Below, piece by piece: positions 8,741 through 18,059 of a DNA stretch of 64,000 bases; the stretch's first letter is position 1; each line of letters opens with the position of its first letter. Location: assembly GCF_000808015.1 (NCBI RefSeq), contig NZ_JWHR01000059.1, positions 3,774 to 67,773 on the forward strand, in the 5' to 3' direction. Origin of the DNA: Terrisporobacter othiniensis (GTDB taxonomy: Bacteria; Bacillota; Clostridia; Peptostreptococcales; Peptostreptococcaceae). The notes below the pieces were generated by a model, which did not search any database, had not been told where the DNA came from, and saw only the letters and a program-made list of their open reading frames with translations. The position numbers and the translations under genes are program-made.

Positions 8741-10213
8741 ATGAACAATATATATGAAGACATCGCTAAAAGAACTCAAGGTGACATATATATAGGTGTT
8801 GTTGGACCTGTTAGAACAGGGAAATCAACGTTTATTAGACGATTTATGGAAACACTTGTGTTACCTAACATAGAAAATGACTTCAAAAGAGAAAGAACTA
8901 AAGATGAGATACCTCAAAGTGGTTCAGGAAAAACCATAATGACAGTTGAGCCTAAATTTGTTCCAGCTGATGGCGTTGAAATAAAGATTAAAGACACAGT
9001 ATCTCTAAAAGTTAGAATGGTGGACTGCGTAGGATACATAGTTGATGGGGCTTTAGGTCATGAAGAAGACGGAAAGCAAAGACTAGTATCTACACCATGG
9101 TCAAAAGAAGCTATGACCTTTGAAAAAGCCGCAGAAATAGGTACAAAAAAGGTTATAAAAGATCATTCTACAATTGGAATTGTAATTATTACAGATGGAT
9201 CTGTTACTGGAATTGATAGAAGTAACTATATAATTCCAGAAGAAAGAGTTATAAAAGAATTAAAGGCATTGAAGAAGCCATTTGCAGTAGTATTAAATAC
9301 TAAATATCCAGACAGCGAAGATACAGCATTTTTAAGAAGTGATTTGGAGCAAAAATATTCAGTTCCTGTAGTACCTATAGATGTTGATCAAATGGATGAG
9401 GGAGATATAGGAGAAGTAATGGAAACAGTTTTATACGACTTCCCATTAGCTGAAATAAGAATTAATTTACCTGATTGGATAGAAGGTTTATCTAATAATC
9501 ATTGGATTAAAACTAATATAATAAATACTTTAAAACAATCTATAGCATCTATTGACAAAATAAGAGATATAGATTCTGTAGTACATGGATTTAATGAGTT
9601 ACCTTTCTTAGAAGATTGTGAGGTAGATGATGTAAGTCTTGGTGAAGGTGTAATAAACATTGATGTATGTACAAAACAAGAGTTATTCTATGAAATATTA
9701 GAAGAACAAAGTGGATTCAAAATTGAAGGAGATTGCCAATTACTTAATTTAATTACTAAACTATCAAAAGTTAAAGTTGAGTATGATAAGATAGAAAGTG
9801 CTCTAAGTGATGCAAAAACTTTAGGTTATGGTGTTGTAGCACCATCTCTTGATGAACTTAGTTTAGAGGAGCCAGAAATTATTAAGCAAGGAAAACAATA
9901 TGGAATTAAATTAAAAGCAAATGCTCCATCACTTCATATAATTAAAGCGGATATTTCAACAGAGGTATCTCCTATAGTTGGAAATCAAAACCAAGGAGAA
10001 GAAATGATAAAATATCTACTTGAAGAGTTTGAGCAAAATCCAGCAGAAATATGGGAATCTAATATGTTTGGTAAATCATTAAATGATTTGGTAAAAGAAC
10101 AATTACAAAGTAAATTATATACTATGCCAGAAGAGATAAGATGCAAGATTCAAAAAACTTTGCAAAAAATTATTAATGAAGGTAGTAGTAATATAATAAC
10201 TATTTTGTTATAA
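8741..10213 (+). CDS. spoIVA: Stage IV sporulation protein A (coat morphogenetic ATPase)
   Basis: 490 residues, close to the B. subtilis length. The chosen ATG follows AGGAGGG; an ATG 18 bases earlier is before that site. The N-terminal Walker A motif GPVRTGKST is at residues 22-30, followed by a predicted ATPase core (DCVGYIVDG, VVLNTKYPD), a middle domain and a C-terminal region ending IINEGSSNIITILL. SpoIVA hydrolyses ATP to polymerise on the forespore surface, anchored by SpoVM, whose gene is also in this window. It should be transcribed in the mother cell by sigmaE; I could not find a convincing sigmaE site. Its ribosome site lies in a long hairpin. Confidence 0.97.
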   Translation: MNNIYEDIAKRTQGDIYIGVVGPVRTGKSTFIRRFMETLVLPNIENDFKRERTKDEIPQSGSGKTIMTVEPKFVPADGVEIKIKDTVSLKVRMVDCVGYIVDGALGHEEDGKQRLVSTPWSKEAMTFEKAAEIGTKKVIKDHSTIGIVIITDGSVTGIDRSNYIIPEERVIKELKALKKPFAVVLNTKYPDSEDTAFLRSDLEQKYSVPVVPIDVDQMDEGDIGEVMETVLYDFPLAEIRINLPDWIEGLSNNHWIKTNIINTLKQSIASIDKIRDIDSVVHGFNELPFLEDCEVDDVSLGEGVINIDVCTKQELFYEILEEQSGFKIEGDCQLLNLITKLSKVKVEYDKIESALSDAKTLGYGVVAPSLDELSLEEPEIIKQGKQYGIKLKANAPSLHIIKADISTEVSPIVGNQNQGEEMIKYLLEEFEQNPAEIWESNMFGKSLNDLVKEQLQSKLYTMPEEIRCKIQKTLQKIINEGSSNIITILL

Positions 10214-10252
10214 GGAATATTTTAAGATTACAATTAAATATTGATATAATAA

Positions 10253-10297
10253 AAAAGGACCTAAACTTTTAATATGATAAGTTTAGTTCTTTTTTAT
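10253..10297 (+). terminator. Rho-independent terminator after spoIVA
   Basis: GGACCTAAACTT pairs with AAGTTTAGTTC across a loop of about 11 bases and is followed by TTTTTTATTTT. Confidence 0.85.
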
Positions 10298-10605
10298 TTT
10301 TAATTATTATAATATAACTTTTCTTAATAATTAAAAATTTATAAGAATAATGCAAATTAAAATATGTCAAAATACAATGATATTTGGATTTGAAAAATAA
10401 TTCAGAAAATTTTGAGAAGATTGAAAATAATTAGAGGAAATTTGGAGTAAACATAGAATTAATCTAAATAAGAGTATAAAGGTATGTGTTTTTGCATTCT
10501 TTTCAGTTATAAAACAGGGTGCTATAAATATAATTTAATATATATCTTTTACTCATAGGTATATTAATTTTTTTAGGGACAAATTTTATTATTAGGAGGG
10601 ATTTT
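10298..10605 (+). promoter_or_regulatory. Intergenic leader upstream of the AGCS symporter, with CodY-like box and promoter
   Basis: About 300 bases without a gene. A CodY-like box at 10398-10412 matches the consensus AATTTTCWGAAAATT at 12 of 15 positions, with the right half intact. A candidate promoter is TTTTCA at 10500-10505, 17 bases, TATAAA at 10523-10528. CodY control of an amino-acid carrier would make sense, but the box lies about 95 bases before the promoter and AT-rich DNA yields such matches by chance. Nothing else is recognisable. Confidence 0.35.
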
Positions 10606-12090
10606 ATGGAAAACGTAGTTAACGCAGTCAATAACATCATATGGAGCAATTGGCTAGTATATTTATGTCTAGGTGCTGGAGTTTATTTTTCTCTTAGAAC
10701 TAGATTCTCTCAAATTAGAAATTTAAAAGAAATGGTACATTTGTTATTCGCGGGTGAAAAATCTGAAGAAGGTATTTCATCTTTCCAAGGTTTCTGTACT
10801 GCATTAGCAGGGCGTATAGGTACAGGTAATATAGCAGGTGTTGCTACAGCTATTGCTTGGGGTGGTCCAGGGGCACTATTCTGGATGTGGGTTATAGCTT
10901 TTTTAGGAGCAGGTTCAGCTCTTGCAGAGTCTACATTAGGTCAATTATATAAAGAAAAGCATGAAGGTGAATACTGTGGAGGTCCAGCATATTATATAGA
11001 AAAAGGTTTTGGAAAAAAAGGGTGGTCAAAAGCATATGGTATGGCTTTTGCCATAGTTACACTTTTAGCAATGGGAATATTAATGCCAGGTGTTCAATCT
11101 AACTCAATAGCAGTATCTATTGAAAATGCATTTGGATTAAGTACAACAATTACTGGTATAGCATTAGTTATTTTAGTTGGTGTAGTTATATTTGGTGGGA
11201 TAAAAAGAATAGGTGCTGCAGCAGAATTTATAGTTCCATTTATGGGTGGAGCATATATATTAATGTCTTTAATAATAATAATTGTTAATATAGGAGCTTT
11301 ACCAGGAGTTATAGCTACAATATTTAAATCAGCATTTGGTGCAGAAGCTACTTTTGGTGGTATAATTGGATCTACGATAGCTTGGGGTGTTAAACGTGGT
11401 GTTTACTCAAATGAAGCTGGTCAAGGTACTGGACCGCAGGCATCTTCAGCTGCAGAAGTATCTCACCCTGTAAAACAAGGTTTTGTTCAAGCTTTCTCAG
11501 TATATGTTGATACATTATTCGTTTGTTCAGCAACTGGATTTATGATATTAATAACTGATAACTATACTACATTTGATGCTGCTGGCAAAGTTATATATAA
11601 TGCAGGGCCAGAATATACAGTTGAACAAATAGGTCCAGCTTATACTCAAGGAGCTGTTAATACTCTAATACCTGGATTTGGTGCAGCGTTCGTTGCTATA
11701 GCATTATTCTTCTTCGCATTTACTACTTTGATGGCTTATTATTATATAGCTGAGGTTAACTTAAACTATATGATTAAGAGACTTACTGGCAAAGGAAATA
11801 AGATGGCAACTCACGTATTAAAATTTATAATGTTAGGAATGATATTCTTTGGATGTGTTAAGAGTGCAGGACTTGCATGGACAATGGGTGATATAGGTGT
11901 TGGACTTATGGCATGGTTAAATATAGTTGCAATACTATTGCTATCTAATATTGTAATGAAGTGTTTTAAAGACTATGAGGCACAAATGAAATCTGGTAAA
12001 TCTAGTGAAGAAATTACATTTGATCCAGTAGCACTTGGAATTAAGAATGCAGATTTCTGGGAAGATAGAAACGCGCAAAAAGTTGAGTAG
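10606..12090 (+). CDS. Alanine/glycine:cation symporter (AGCS family)
   Basis: 494 residues with about ten membrane helices. AGCS hallmarks are seen early (FSLRTRFSQIR, ALAGRIGTGNIAGVATAI), in the middle (GVKRGVYSNEAGQGTGPQASSAAEV) and late (FAFTTLMAYYYIAEVN). It imports alanine, glycine or a similar small amino acid with Na+ or H+. The start ATG follows AGGAGGG. It is a single-gene transcript: its own leader lies upstream and a strong terminator follows. The exact substrate cannot be read from the sequence. Confidence 0.92.
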   Translation: MENVVNAVNNIIWSNWLVYLCLGAGVYFSLRTRFSQIRNLKEMVHLLFAGEKSEEGISSFQGFCTALAGRIGTGNIAGVATAIAWGGPGALFWMWVIAFLGAGSALAESTLGQLYKEKHEGEYCGGPAYYIEKGFGKKGWSKAYGMAFAIVTLLAMGILMPGVQSNSIAVSIENAFGLSTTITGIALVILVGVVIFGGIKRIGAAAEFIVPFMGGAYILMSLIIIIVNIGALPGVIATIFKSAFGAEATFGGIIGSTIAWGVKRGVYSNEAGQGTGPQASSAAEVSHPVKQGFVQAFSVYVDTLFVCSATGFMILITDNYTTFDAAGKVIYNAGPEYTVEQIGPAYTQGAVNTLIPGFGAAFVAIALFFFAFTTLMAYYYIAEVNLNYMIKRLTGKGNKMATHVLKFIMLGMIFFGCVKSAGLAWTMGDIGVGLMAWLNIVAILLLSNIVMKCFKDYEAQMKSGKSSEEITFDPVALGIKNADFWEDRNAQKVE

Positions 12091-12116
12091 TATTATTTAA
12101 ATATTAAAATTATTGA

Positions 12117-12148
12117 AATGGTTCTTGATTTATCAAGAACCATTTTTT
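12117..12148 (+). terminator. Rho-independent terminator after the AGCS symporter
   Basis: AATGGTTCTTGA pairs with TCAAGAACCATT around loop TTTA, followed by TTTT. Confidence 0.88.
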
Positions 12149-12276
12149 AATAAAAAATAGAATTTTTTATAATTTTTTAGAATAATATGTGAAATTTTTT
12201 ATATTATTGGTTATAATCTTATATATGAATATTATAAAGTAATAATACTGAAATTCACGTGGTAGAATTAAATTAT

Positions 12277-12305
12277 TTGACAAGATAATTTATAATGCTT
12301 AAAAT
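12277..12305 (+). promoter_or_regulatory. SigmaA-type promoter of serS
   Basis: TTGACA at 12277-12282, a 17-base spacer and TAAAAT at 12300-12305. The leader would be about 85 bases. No T-box motif (AGGGTGG...CGCG) is present, so serS does not appear to be tRNA-controlled. Confidence 0.7.
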
Positions 12306-12398
12306 ATAGTTAAAATGGATTAATTATACTTTATGTTTTTATATTTCTCAGGGAATATACATAATTCAATTGGTAGAGAAAATGTAGGAGGAAAGAAA

Positions 12399-13676
12399 AT
12401 GTTAGATATCAAAAGGATAAGAGAAAATCTAGAAGATATTAAAAAAGCTATGGACAGAAGAGGAGAAAAAGAATTTGATCTTGATGCTGTTGTAGAACTA
12501 GATGATCAAAGAAGAGAGTTACTAAAAGAAGTTGAAGCTTTAAAGAGTGAAATGAATGTTGAACAAAAGAAAATACCTCAACTAATGAAAGAAGGTAAAA
12601 AAGAAGAAGCTGAGGCTGAAAAAGTTAAGCTTAAAGAGTTATCTGAAAACATAAAAGTTTTAGATGAAAAAGTTAAAAAAGTTCAAGATGAATTACAATA
12701 TAGATTACTTAGAATACCAAACGTTCCAAATGCAAACGTTCCACAAGGTGATACTGATGAAGATAACGTAGAAGTTAGAAAATGGGGAGAACCAAGAAAA
12801 TTTGATTTTGATTTCAAAGCTCACTGGGATATAGGTACTAATTTAGGAATTTTAGATTTTGAAACTGGAGCTAAAATAACTGGTTCAAGATTTACATTAT
12901 ATAGAGATAAAGGTGCAAGACTAGAAAGATCTGTAGCCAACTTCTTCTTAAATACAAATACAGAAGAACAAGGATATACTGAGTTTATACCACCATTTAT
13001 GGCTAATACAAACTCATTCTTAGGAACTGGACAACTTCCAAAATTCGGGGAAGATATGTTTAAAGTTGAAGGAACTGATTACTACTTAATACCAACATCA
13101 GAAGTACCTTTAACAAATATAGTTGCAAATGAAATATTATCATATGATGAATTACCTTTAAATTATACTGCTTACACTCCATGCTTTAGATCAGAGGCTG
13201 GTTCTGCAGGTAGAGATACTAGAGGTCTTGTTAGACAACATCAATTCAATAAAGTTGAAATGGTTAAAATAGTTGCACCAGAAACTTCATATGATGAATT
13301 AGAAAAATTAACTGCTAATGCAGAATATTTATTACAAAAATTAAACATACCATATAGAGTTGTTAGAATATGTACAGGAGACTTAGGTTTCACTGCTGCA
13401 TATAAATATGACTTAGAAGTATGGATGCCATCATACAATAGATATGTTGAAATATCTTCTTGTTCAAATTGTGAAGATTTCCAAGCTAGAAGAGCTGGAA
13501 TAAGATTTAAAAGAGATAAAAACTCTAAGGCTGAATATTGTCATACATTAAATGGATCAGGTCTTGCTGTGGGTAGAACAGTTGCCGCTATTCTTGAAAA
13601 TTACCAACAAGCAGATGGTTCAGTAGTAGTTCCAGAAGTATTAAGACCATATATGGGAATAGATGTTATAAAATAA
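12399..13676 (+). CDS. serS: Serine--tRNA ligase
   Basis: 425 residues from the ATG that follows AGGAGG; a longer frame starting 66 bases earlier adds residues unlike the family. The N-terminal coiled-coil arm (about 28-105) binds the long variable arm of tRNA-Ser. The class II motifs are present: motif 2 [15 protein letters not shown] with HQFNKVEMV, and motif 3 [16 protein letters not shown] near residue 390. It charges tRNA-Ser in the cytoplasm. It has its own promoter and terminator. Confidence 0.98.
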   Translation: MLDIKRIRENLEDIKKAMDRRGEKEFDLDAVVELDDQRRELLKEVEALKSEMNVEQKKIPQLMKEGKKEEAEAEKVKLKELSENIKVLDEKVKKVQDELQYRLLRIPNVPNANVPQGDTDEDNVEVRKWGEPRKFDFDFKAHWDIGTNLGILDFETGAKITGSRFTLYRDKGARLERSVANFFLNTNTEEQGYTEFIPPFMANTNSFLGTGQLPKFGEDMFKVEGTDYYLIPTSEVPLTNIVANEILSYDELPLNYTAYTPCFRSEAGSAGRDTRGLVRQHQFNKVEMVKIVAPETSYDELEKLTANAEYLLQKLNIPYRVVRICTGDLGFTAAYKYDLEVWMPSYNRYVEISSCSNCEDFQARRAGIRFKRDKNSKAEYCHTLNGSGLAVGRTVAAILENYQQADGSVVVPEVLRPYMGIDVIK

Positions 13677-13692
13677 TTTTAATTTACATAAT

Positions 13693-13722
13693 AAAAAGAG
13701 AGATGAATATCTCTCTTTTTTT
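13693..13722. terminator. Bidirectional terminator between serS and the DUF1540 gene
   Basis: Perfect 12-base arms AAAAAGAGAGAT / ATCTCTCTTTTT around GAAT. There are T runs on both strands, so it can end serS and the convergent minus-strand gene. Confidence 0.85.
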
Positions 13723-13729
13723 GTGGAAA

Positions 13730-14038
13730 CTATTTGCATTTAAATGTTTCACATGATGAAAAGTGAGAATTAATAAGAACACTATCTGCACTACATCTAG
13801 AGTCGTTGTAATAAATGCAATTATAAGCTTCGCAAATTATATTTTCTGGTTCTGTATTACCACCTACCTCTATTGCACTAGTAAAAAATCCTACACTATC
13901 TGCAAAGTATGTTGAACAAGTAGTTTCAGATGTTCTTACTGCAGAATTACCTCTTATATGTATGTAACCAGCATGACAACATTTATCATAATTATGAGCA
14001 CAATTAGTCGCTTGACAATATAATTTTTTTTCAGACAT
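13730..14038 (-). CDS. DUF1540 Cys-rich protein
   Basis: 102 residues carrying two copies of a Cys-rich motif: residues 7-45 (YCQATNCAHN then CCHAGYIHI then TTCSTYF) and 69-101 (ICEAYNCIYY then CSADSVLI then SSCETFKC). Each has four or more Cys in CxxxxC-x6-C-type spacing, typical of DUF1540, a likely small metal-binding fold common in Clostridia. No signal peptide or membrane segment. AGGAGG precedes the start on the minus strand. Its function is unknown; members are often seen in spore-former genomes. It stands alone, convergent with serS. Confidence 0.8.
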   Translation of the reverse strand: MSEKKLYCQATNCAHNYDKCCHAGYIHIRGNSAVRTSETTCSTYFADSVGFFTSAIEVGGNTEPENIICEAYNCIYYNDSRCSADSVLINSHFSSCETFKCK

Positions 14039-14141
14039 ATTATTTCCTCCTAATCAACACTTCATTACTTTATTTTTATCTAAAGTAAATAAAGTATGTA
14101 TAAAGATATATAATTTCTGTGGAAATATATTCTATTGTGAT

Positions 14142-14568
14142 ATGCTAAATATAGCTGATTTATTTGTAGCTACATTAATTGGGGGAAGGATATTTGTTGT
14201 AGTAAAAGATGCAGCATCTACCATGAGTACAAGTTTGATTTTAGCATTAGGGCTTTATATAAGATTCTAGTATTCATTTTGATTTATTATAAAAGGTTAA
14301 AGATAATAGATAAAAGGTACTTAATAGGTATATTTGCAACAGAAAGAGAACTTCTTTTAAAAAATATAGGAATTAAACAAATAAATCCATCATCAGCAAC
14401 ACAGATATTAATTTTAGAGACTATATTTGGAGTTATATTTTCTATCATAATTTATAGTGAACAAATTACAACAAAATTTGGCATAGGATTTGTATATATA
14501 TATATATTGAAGTTGTAATTTCTGAAACAAAATTAAGTTTTTCAAGAAAAAAGAAGAAACTTGTATAG
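14142..14568 (+). pseudogene. Decayed DMT (EamA-type) transporter
   Basis: Two pieces of one transporter remain. From 14142 a frame reads an N-terminal EamA-like stretch ending in GGRIFVVVKDAASTMSTSLIL (interrupted at a TAG, 14268-14270). From about 14285 a second frame reads the C-terminal repeat with INPSSATQILILETIFGVIFS. That frame ends at 14518, but the next frame continues with the family's typical tail IEVVISETKLSF to a stop at 14568, implying a frameshift in the TATATATATATAT run at about 14495-14511. About 120-130 codons remain of the usual 290-300, so most of the middle is deleted. No good ribosome site is visible. Confidence 0.7.
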
Positions 14569-14689
14569 AAGACAATGATTAAAAAATAAATCTATTCACA
14601 TATTAAGAAGGGTTTAAATAATATTTAAAGAAATTATATAATTAATTACTTTTAAATAAGAATATTATTTAGATACTGAGGTGAATCCA

Positions 14690-15757
14690 TTGAAGAAAAT
14701 AAAATATTCGAGGCTCTTTATACTAGGGATACTTATATATTTAGTATTTAAAGGAGTAACTCTTTTAATAGGATTGAATACATCTGTATTAGTACTAAAA
14801 GATGATTTTTACACTATGAAAGTTAAGGAAAAGTGTATTGTTATAAGAGATGAATATTTAATAAAAAGTGATACTAGTGGAACACTATCTTTGCTAGTAA
14901 ATAATAATGAAAAAGTTCAAAAATCTCAGAATATAGCTACCATATACAATAACAATATAGATGATAGTATTAATAAAGAAATAAATAATTTAAAAGAAGA
15001 GATAAAGGACTTGGAAAGAGAAAACAATGCATTAAAAATTGGTATATTATCTGTAAAAAAAGAAGAATTAAAAATATTAGAAGAAAAAGTTAAAGCTAAT
15101 GCTACCAATTATTATGCTAGTACATCTGGAATTATATCTTATAAATATGACAACAATGAAAATAAATATAATAGTGATGATTTGTCTAATTTAACTAAAG
15201 AAGATATAGAAAATCTAAGTAATAACTATATACCAACTTCAACTAATAATAAAAAGATAAAACAAGGTAATATTATAGCTAGATTGATAAACAATAATGA
15301 GTATTATGTGGCATTTGTAAGTGAAGATAATAAGTTGTTTAATGAAGGTGATAGTGTTAAAATTAAAATTAAGAATGAGGAAATAAATGGCGAAATATAT
15401 AAAATATATAAAAAAAATAATTGTTTTATTATAGTAGTTAAAATTACACAACAAAATCTTGAAATTTACGATACAAGAGTGGAAGAATTTGATATAATAT
15501 ATAGACAAATGGAAGCTTTAAGGATACCGAAAGAATCTATAGTAAAAAAGGACAGCAAAACAGGTGTATATGTTATAAATGAAGAAAATAATAAGCCAGA
15601 ATTTATAGAAATTAAAGGTATTTCTTTTGAGGACGATACTTATGTATATGTGGATTTTAGAAGTAATGAAGTTAATGGGGTAAACACAATTAAATTGCAT
15701 GATAGAATTATTTTAAGACCTAATTTTATAAACAAAAGAATTACAAAGATTAATTAG
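14690..15757 (+). CDS. HlyD-like membrane-anchored adaptor protein
   Basis: 355 residues, probably starting at the TTG 5 bases after GAGGTG; a GTG 9 bases upstream overlaps that site. One N-terminal helix (about 8-28) anchors a large outer part. A half lipoyl-like segment (DTSGTLSLLVNNNEKVQKSQ, about 65-84), a coiled coil (about 95-130), a second half (ISYKYD then KIKQGNIIARLI) and beta-rich C-terminal domains resemble membrane-fusion proteins. No ABC or other transporter gene is next to it. It precedes the yggS-sepF-ylmGH-divIVA cluster by 26 bases, so an envelope or division-linked role is possible; that is inference. Confidence 0.7.
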   Translation: MKKIKYSRLFILGILIYLVFKGVTLLIGLNTSVLVLKDDFYTMKVKEKCIVIRDEYLIKSDTSGTLSLLVNNNEKVQKSQNIATIYNNNIDDSINKEINNLKEEIKDLERENNALKIGILSVKKEELKILEEKVKANATNYYASTSGIISYKYDNNENKYNSDDLSNLTKEDIENLSNNYIPTSTNNKKIKQGNIIARLINNNEYYVAFVSEDNKLFNEGDSVKIKIKNEEINGEIYKIYKKNNCFIIVVKITQQNLEIYDTRVEEFDIIYRQMEALRIPKESIVKKDSKTGVYVINEENNKPEFIEIKGISFEDDTYVYVDFRSNEVNGVNTIKLHDRIILRPNFINKRITKIN

Positions 15758-15783
15758 TATAAGGAATAAGAAGGTGATAATTT

Positions 15784-16479
15784 ATGTCAATTAAAGATAA
15801 TATAATATCTATTAAACAAAATATTAATGATATAAGAAAAGAAAGTAACAGACAAGAAGACGTAAATTTAATGGCAGTTACTAAAACTGTAGATGTAGAT
15901 AAAGTTTTAGAAGCTATAGATGCAGGAATTACAGATATCGGTGAAAATAAACCTCAAGAATTAGCTAGAAAGTATGAAGTTATTGGCGATAAAGTTAGAT
16001 ATCATTTAATAGGTACTTTACAAACTAATAAGGTAAAGTACATAATTGATAAAGCTTATATGATCCATTCTTTAGATAGAATATCTTTATGTGAAGAAAT
16101 TCAAAAAAGAGCTGAAAAAATAGATAGGATAATTAATTGTTTAGTTCAAGTTAATATTTCAAAAGAAGAAAGTAAACATGGACTGGAGGAAGAGTTTGTA
16201 ATAGATTTTATAAAAGAAGTATCTAACAACTATAAAAATATACATATTAAAGGATTAATGACAATGGCACCTTTTATAGATGATGAAGAAGAAATAAGAA
16301 AGGTATTTAGAAGTCTAAAGAATTTATCATTACAAATTAAGGACTTAAACTTACCAAATGTAGAAATGGATACTTTATCTATGGGGATGAGCCATGATTA
16401 TAAAATTGCAATAGAGGAAGGGGCTACAATTGTAAGAGTAGGAACTTCAATATTTGGACAAAGAAATTATAACAAATAG
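15784..16479 (+). CDS. PLP homeostasis protein (YggS / YlmE family)
   Basis: 231 residues of the single-domain alanine-racemase-fold family. The PLP lysine is in LMAVTKTVD (about residue 36), and GENKPQELARKY, HLIGTLQTNKVKY, GLMTMAPF and SMGMSHDYKIAIEEGATIVRVG are the family signatures. It binds pyridoxal phosphate and balances its level but has no known enzymatic turnover. AGAAGGTGAT precedes the ATG. As in many Firmicutes, it leads the sepF-ylmG-ylmH-divIVA series. Confidence 0.95.
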   Translation: MSIKDNIISIKQNINDIRKESNRQEDVNLMAVTKTVDVDKVLEAIDAGITDIGENKPQELARKYEVIGDKVRYHLIGTLQTNKVKYIIDKAYMIHSLDRISLCEEIQKRAEKIDRIINCLVQVNISKEESKHGLEEEFVIDFIKEVSNNYKNIHIKGLMTMAPFIDDEEEIRKVFRSLKNLSLQIKDLNLPNVEMDTLSMGMSHDYKIAIEEGATIVRVGTSIFGQRNYNK

Positions 16480-16501
16480 AAAGTATAGGGAGGAATATAA
16501 A

Positions 16502-16969
16502 ATGAGTGAAGGATTTATAAAGAAATTTAAAGATTGGATGTCAATTGAAGAAGATGAATACGATGGAGAAGATGAATATGATGGTATTCAAGAAGAATCA
16601 GATCAAGAAGAATCTAAATTAGAAGCTACTAATTCTCAAGTAACAAGAAGTAGCAAAGTTGTTAATATACATACTAATAGTCAAATGAAAGTTGTTATAG
16701 CTGAACCTAAAAAATATGATGATGTGACTATAATAGCAGATCATCTAAGACAAAGAAGAGCTGTAATAGTTAATTTAGAAAGTGTAGAAGAAGAGCCAGA
16801 AGTTAAAAAGTCTATATATTACTTTATAAGTGGAGCAGTATATATACTAGATGGAAGTATGCAAAAGGTTTCTAAGTCAATATTTATATTAGCCCCAAAC
16901 AATGTGGATATAGATGCAAATATTAAAAAAGAGTTAGAAAGTAAAGCATTTTTTCCATGGCAAAAATAA
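16502..16969 (+). CDS. sepF: Cell division protein SepF
   Basis: 155 residues from the ATG after GGGAGG. An N-terminal amphipathic segment (SEGFIKKFKDWMSIEE) should bind the membrane, a flexible acidic linker follows (about 18-50), and the C-terminal domain carries VVIAEPKKYDDVTIIADHLRQRRAVIVNL and YYFISGAVYILDGSMQKVSKSIFILAP. SepF polymerises into rings and tethers FtsZ to the membrane at the septum. It lies between yggS and ylmG in the conserved order. Confidence 0.97.
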   Translation: MSEGFIKKFKDWMSIEEDEYDGEDEYDGIQEESDQEESKLEATNSQVTRSSKVVNIHTNSQMKVVIAEPKKYDDVTIIADHLRQRRAVIVNLESVEEEPEVKKSIYYFISGAVYILDGSMQKVSKSIFILAPNNVDIDANIKKELESKAFFPWQK

Positions 16970-16988
16970 TACATAAAGGAGAAAAACC

Positions 16989-17249
16989 ATGCAAATGATA
17001 GCTGTATTACTGATTAAGCTTTTAAACATATTAAGTTGGATTATTTTAATACAATGTTTAATGTCTTGGTTTCCAGGAGCTAGATACTCAAGGGTATACG
17101 AAATATTAAGTATGTTTACAGAGCCTTTAGTGGGACCGATTAGAGAACTTTTATTTAGATATATAGATATACCAATAGATTTTTCACCAATTATAGCTTT
17201 TTTTGTAATATCAATGGCACAAAGATTAATCGTAAGCTTGGCTTGGTAA
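16989..17249 (+). CDS. ylmG: YggT-family membrane protein (YlmG)
   Basis: 86 residues with two membrane helices and the family repeat core: LLNILSWIILIQCLMSWFPGARYS and TEPLVGPIRELL then FSPIIAFFVIS. AAAGGAG precedes the start. YggT proteins influence nucleoid or thylakoid distribution and osmotic behaviour in some organisms; the molecular role is unclear. Position between sepF and ylmH matches other Firmicutes. Confidence 0.93.
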   Translation: MQMIAVLLIKLLNILSWIILIQCLMSWFPGARYSRVYEILSMFTEPLVGPIRELLFRYIDIPIDFSPIIAFFVISMAQRLIVSLAW

Positions 17250-17262
17250 AATAGGTAATAAA

Positions 17263-18048
17263 ATGGACAAGTTAAAATTAACATCTCACATTAAAGATAC
17301 AGATTTAAAAAATAAGATGTTTAGAATAATTGATAAAGCAAATGGCTGTTTAAAAAATTATGATGTAAGATATAGTGATTTTTTAAATCCGTTTGAAGTG
17401 GAGAATGCTAAAGCAATTTTAAATTCTAATAGCGACTTGAAATATACAGTTGATGGTGGTTATGATGAAAGCGAAAGAAAAATAGTATTTATTTATCCAT
17501 TTTATATGGAATATGAAGATATAAATGAAACTTTGAGATTTATACAAATAGAAGGAAATTTCAAATTTAAATCAATCAGTCATAAAGATTATCTAGGTTC
17601 TTTATTAAGTCTAGGTATAAAAAGAGAAAAAATTGGAGATATAATTATACATGAGAACTTTTGTCAGGTAATTGTTACTTTTGATATCTGTGATTTTATT
17701 TTAATGAACTTAGAGAAGGTTGCTAGGAACAATGTGAAGTTAAAAGAAATTTCTAGAAATGACATTCTTTATAATATACCTAATTATAAAGAGGTTAACT
17801 TTACTGTTTCTTCAAGTAGAATAGATTGTATAATAAGTGGTATGTACAATATTTCGAGACAAGAAAGTGCTAAGTTAATAAATAACGAAAAAGTTCAAGT
17901 TAATTATGAAAAAATCACATCTTGCTCAAAAGAAATAAAATCAGAATCTCTGATATCCGTCAGAGGAAAAGGTAGATCACAAATAACTAATATTGGTGAT
18001 TTAACTAAAAAAGGAAAAATAAAAGTTCAAGGAAAATTATTATTGTAG
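17263..18048 (+). CDS. ylmH: RNA-binding S4-domain protein YlmH
   Basis: 261 residues, the expected size. The N-terminal and middle regions match the YlmH layout (the pair LGSLLSLGIKREKIGDI and FCQVIVTFDICDFI), and an S4 RNA-binding domain ends the protein (about 182-250: SSSRIDCIISGMYNISRQESAKLI then KVQVNYE then SVRGKGR). YlmH has been linked to 50S-bound stalled translation and ribosome rescue in B. subtilis. It starts 13 bases after ylmG and precedes divIVA by 11 bases. Confidence 0.93.
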   Translation: MDKLKLTSHIKDTDLKNKMFRIIDKANGCLKNYDVRYSDFLNPFEVENAKAILNSNSDLKYTVDGGYDESERKIVFIYPFYMEYEDINETLRFIQIEGNFKFKSISHKDYLGSLLSLGIKREKIGDIIIHENFCQVIVTFDICDFILMNLEKVARNNVKLKEISRNDILYNIPNYKEVNFTVSSSRIDCIISGMYNISRQESAKLINNEKVQVNYEKITSCSKEIKSESLISVRGKGRSQITNIGDLTKKGKIKVQGKLLL

Positions 18049-18059
18049 GAGGGGAATAT

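Noticed and set aside
12149..12398. A T-box or other riboswitch before serS
   Set aside because: The conserved T-box sequence and a following terminator/antiterminator are absent; only a promoter is visible.
14279..14518. A 79-codon plus-strand frame as an independent small membrane protein
   Set aside because: It matches only the C-terminal repeat of a DMT transporter, starts in mid-domain without a ribosome site, and continues in another frame; treated as part of a pseudogene.
14926..15700. Three minus-strand frames opposite the HlyD-like gene
   Set aside because: Biased Phe/Ile/Ser composition typical of the reverse complement of AT-rich coding DNA; no start signals.
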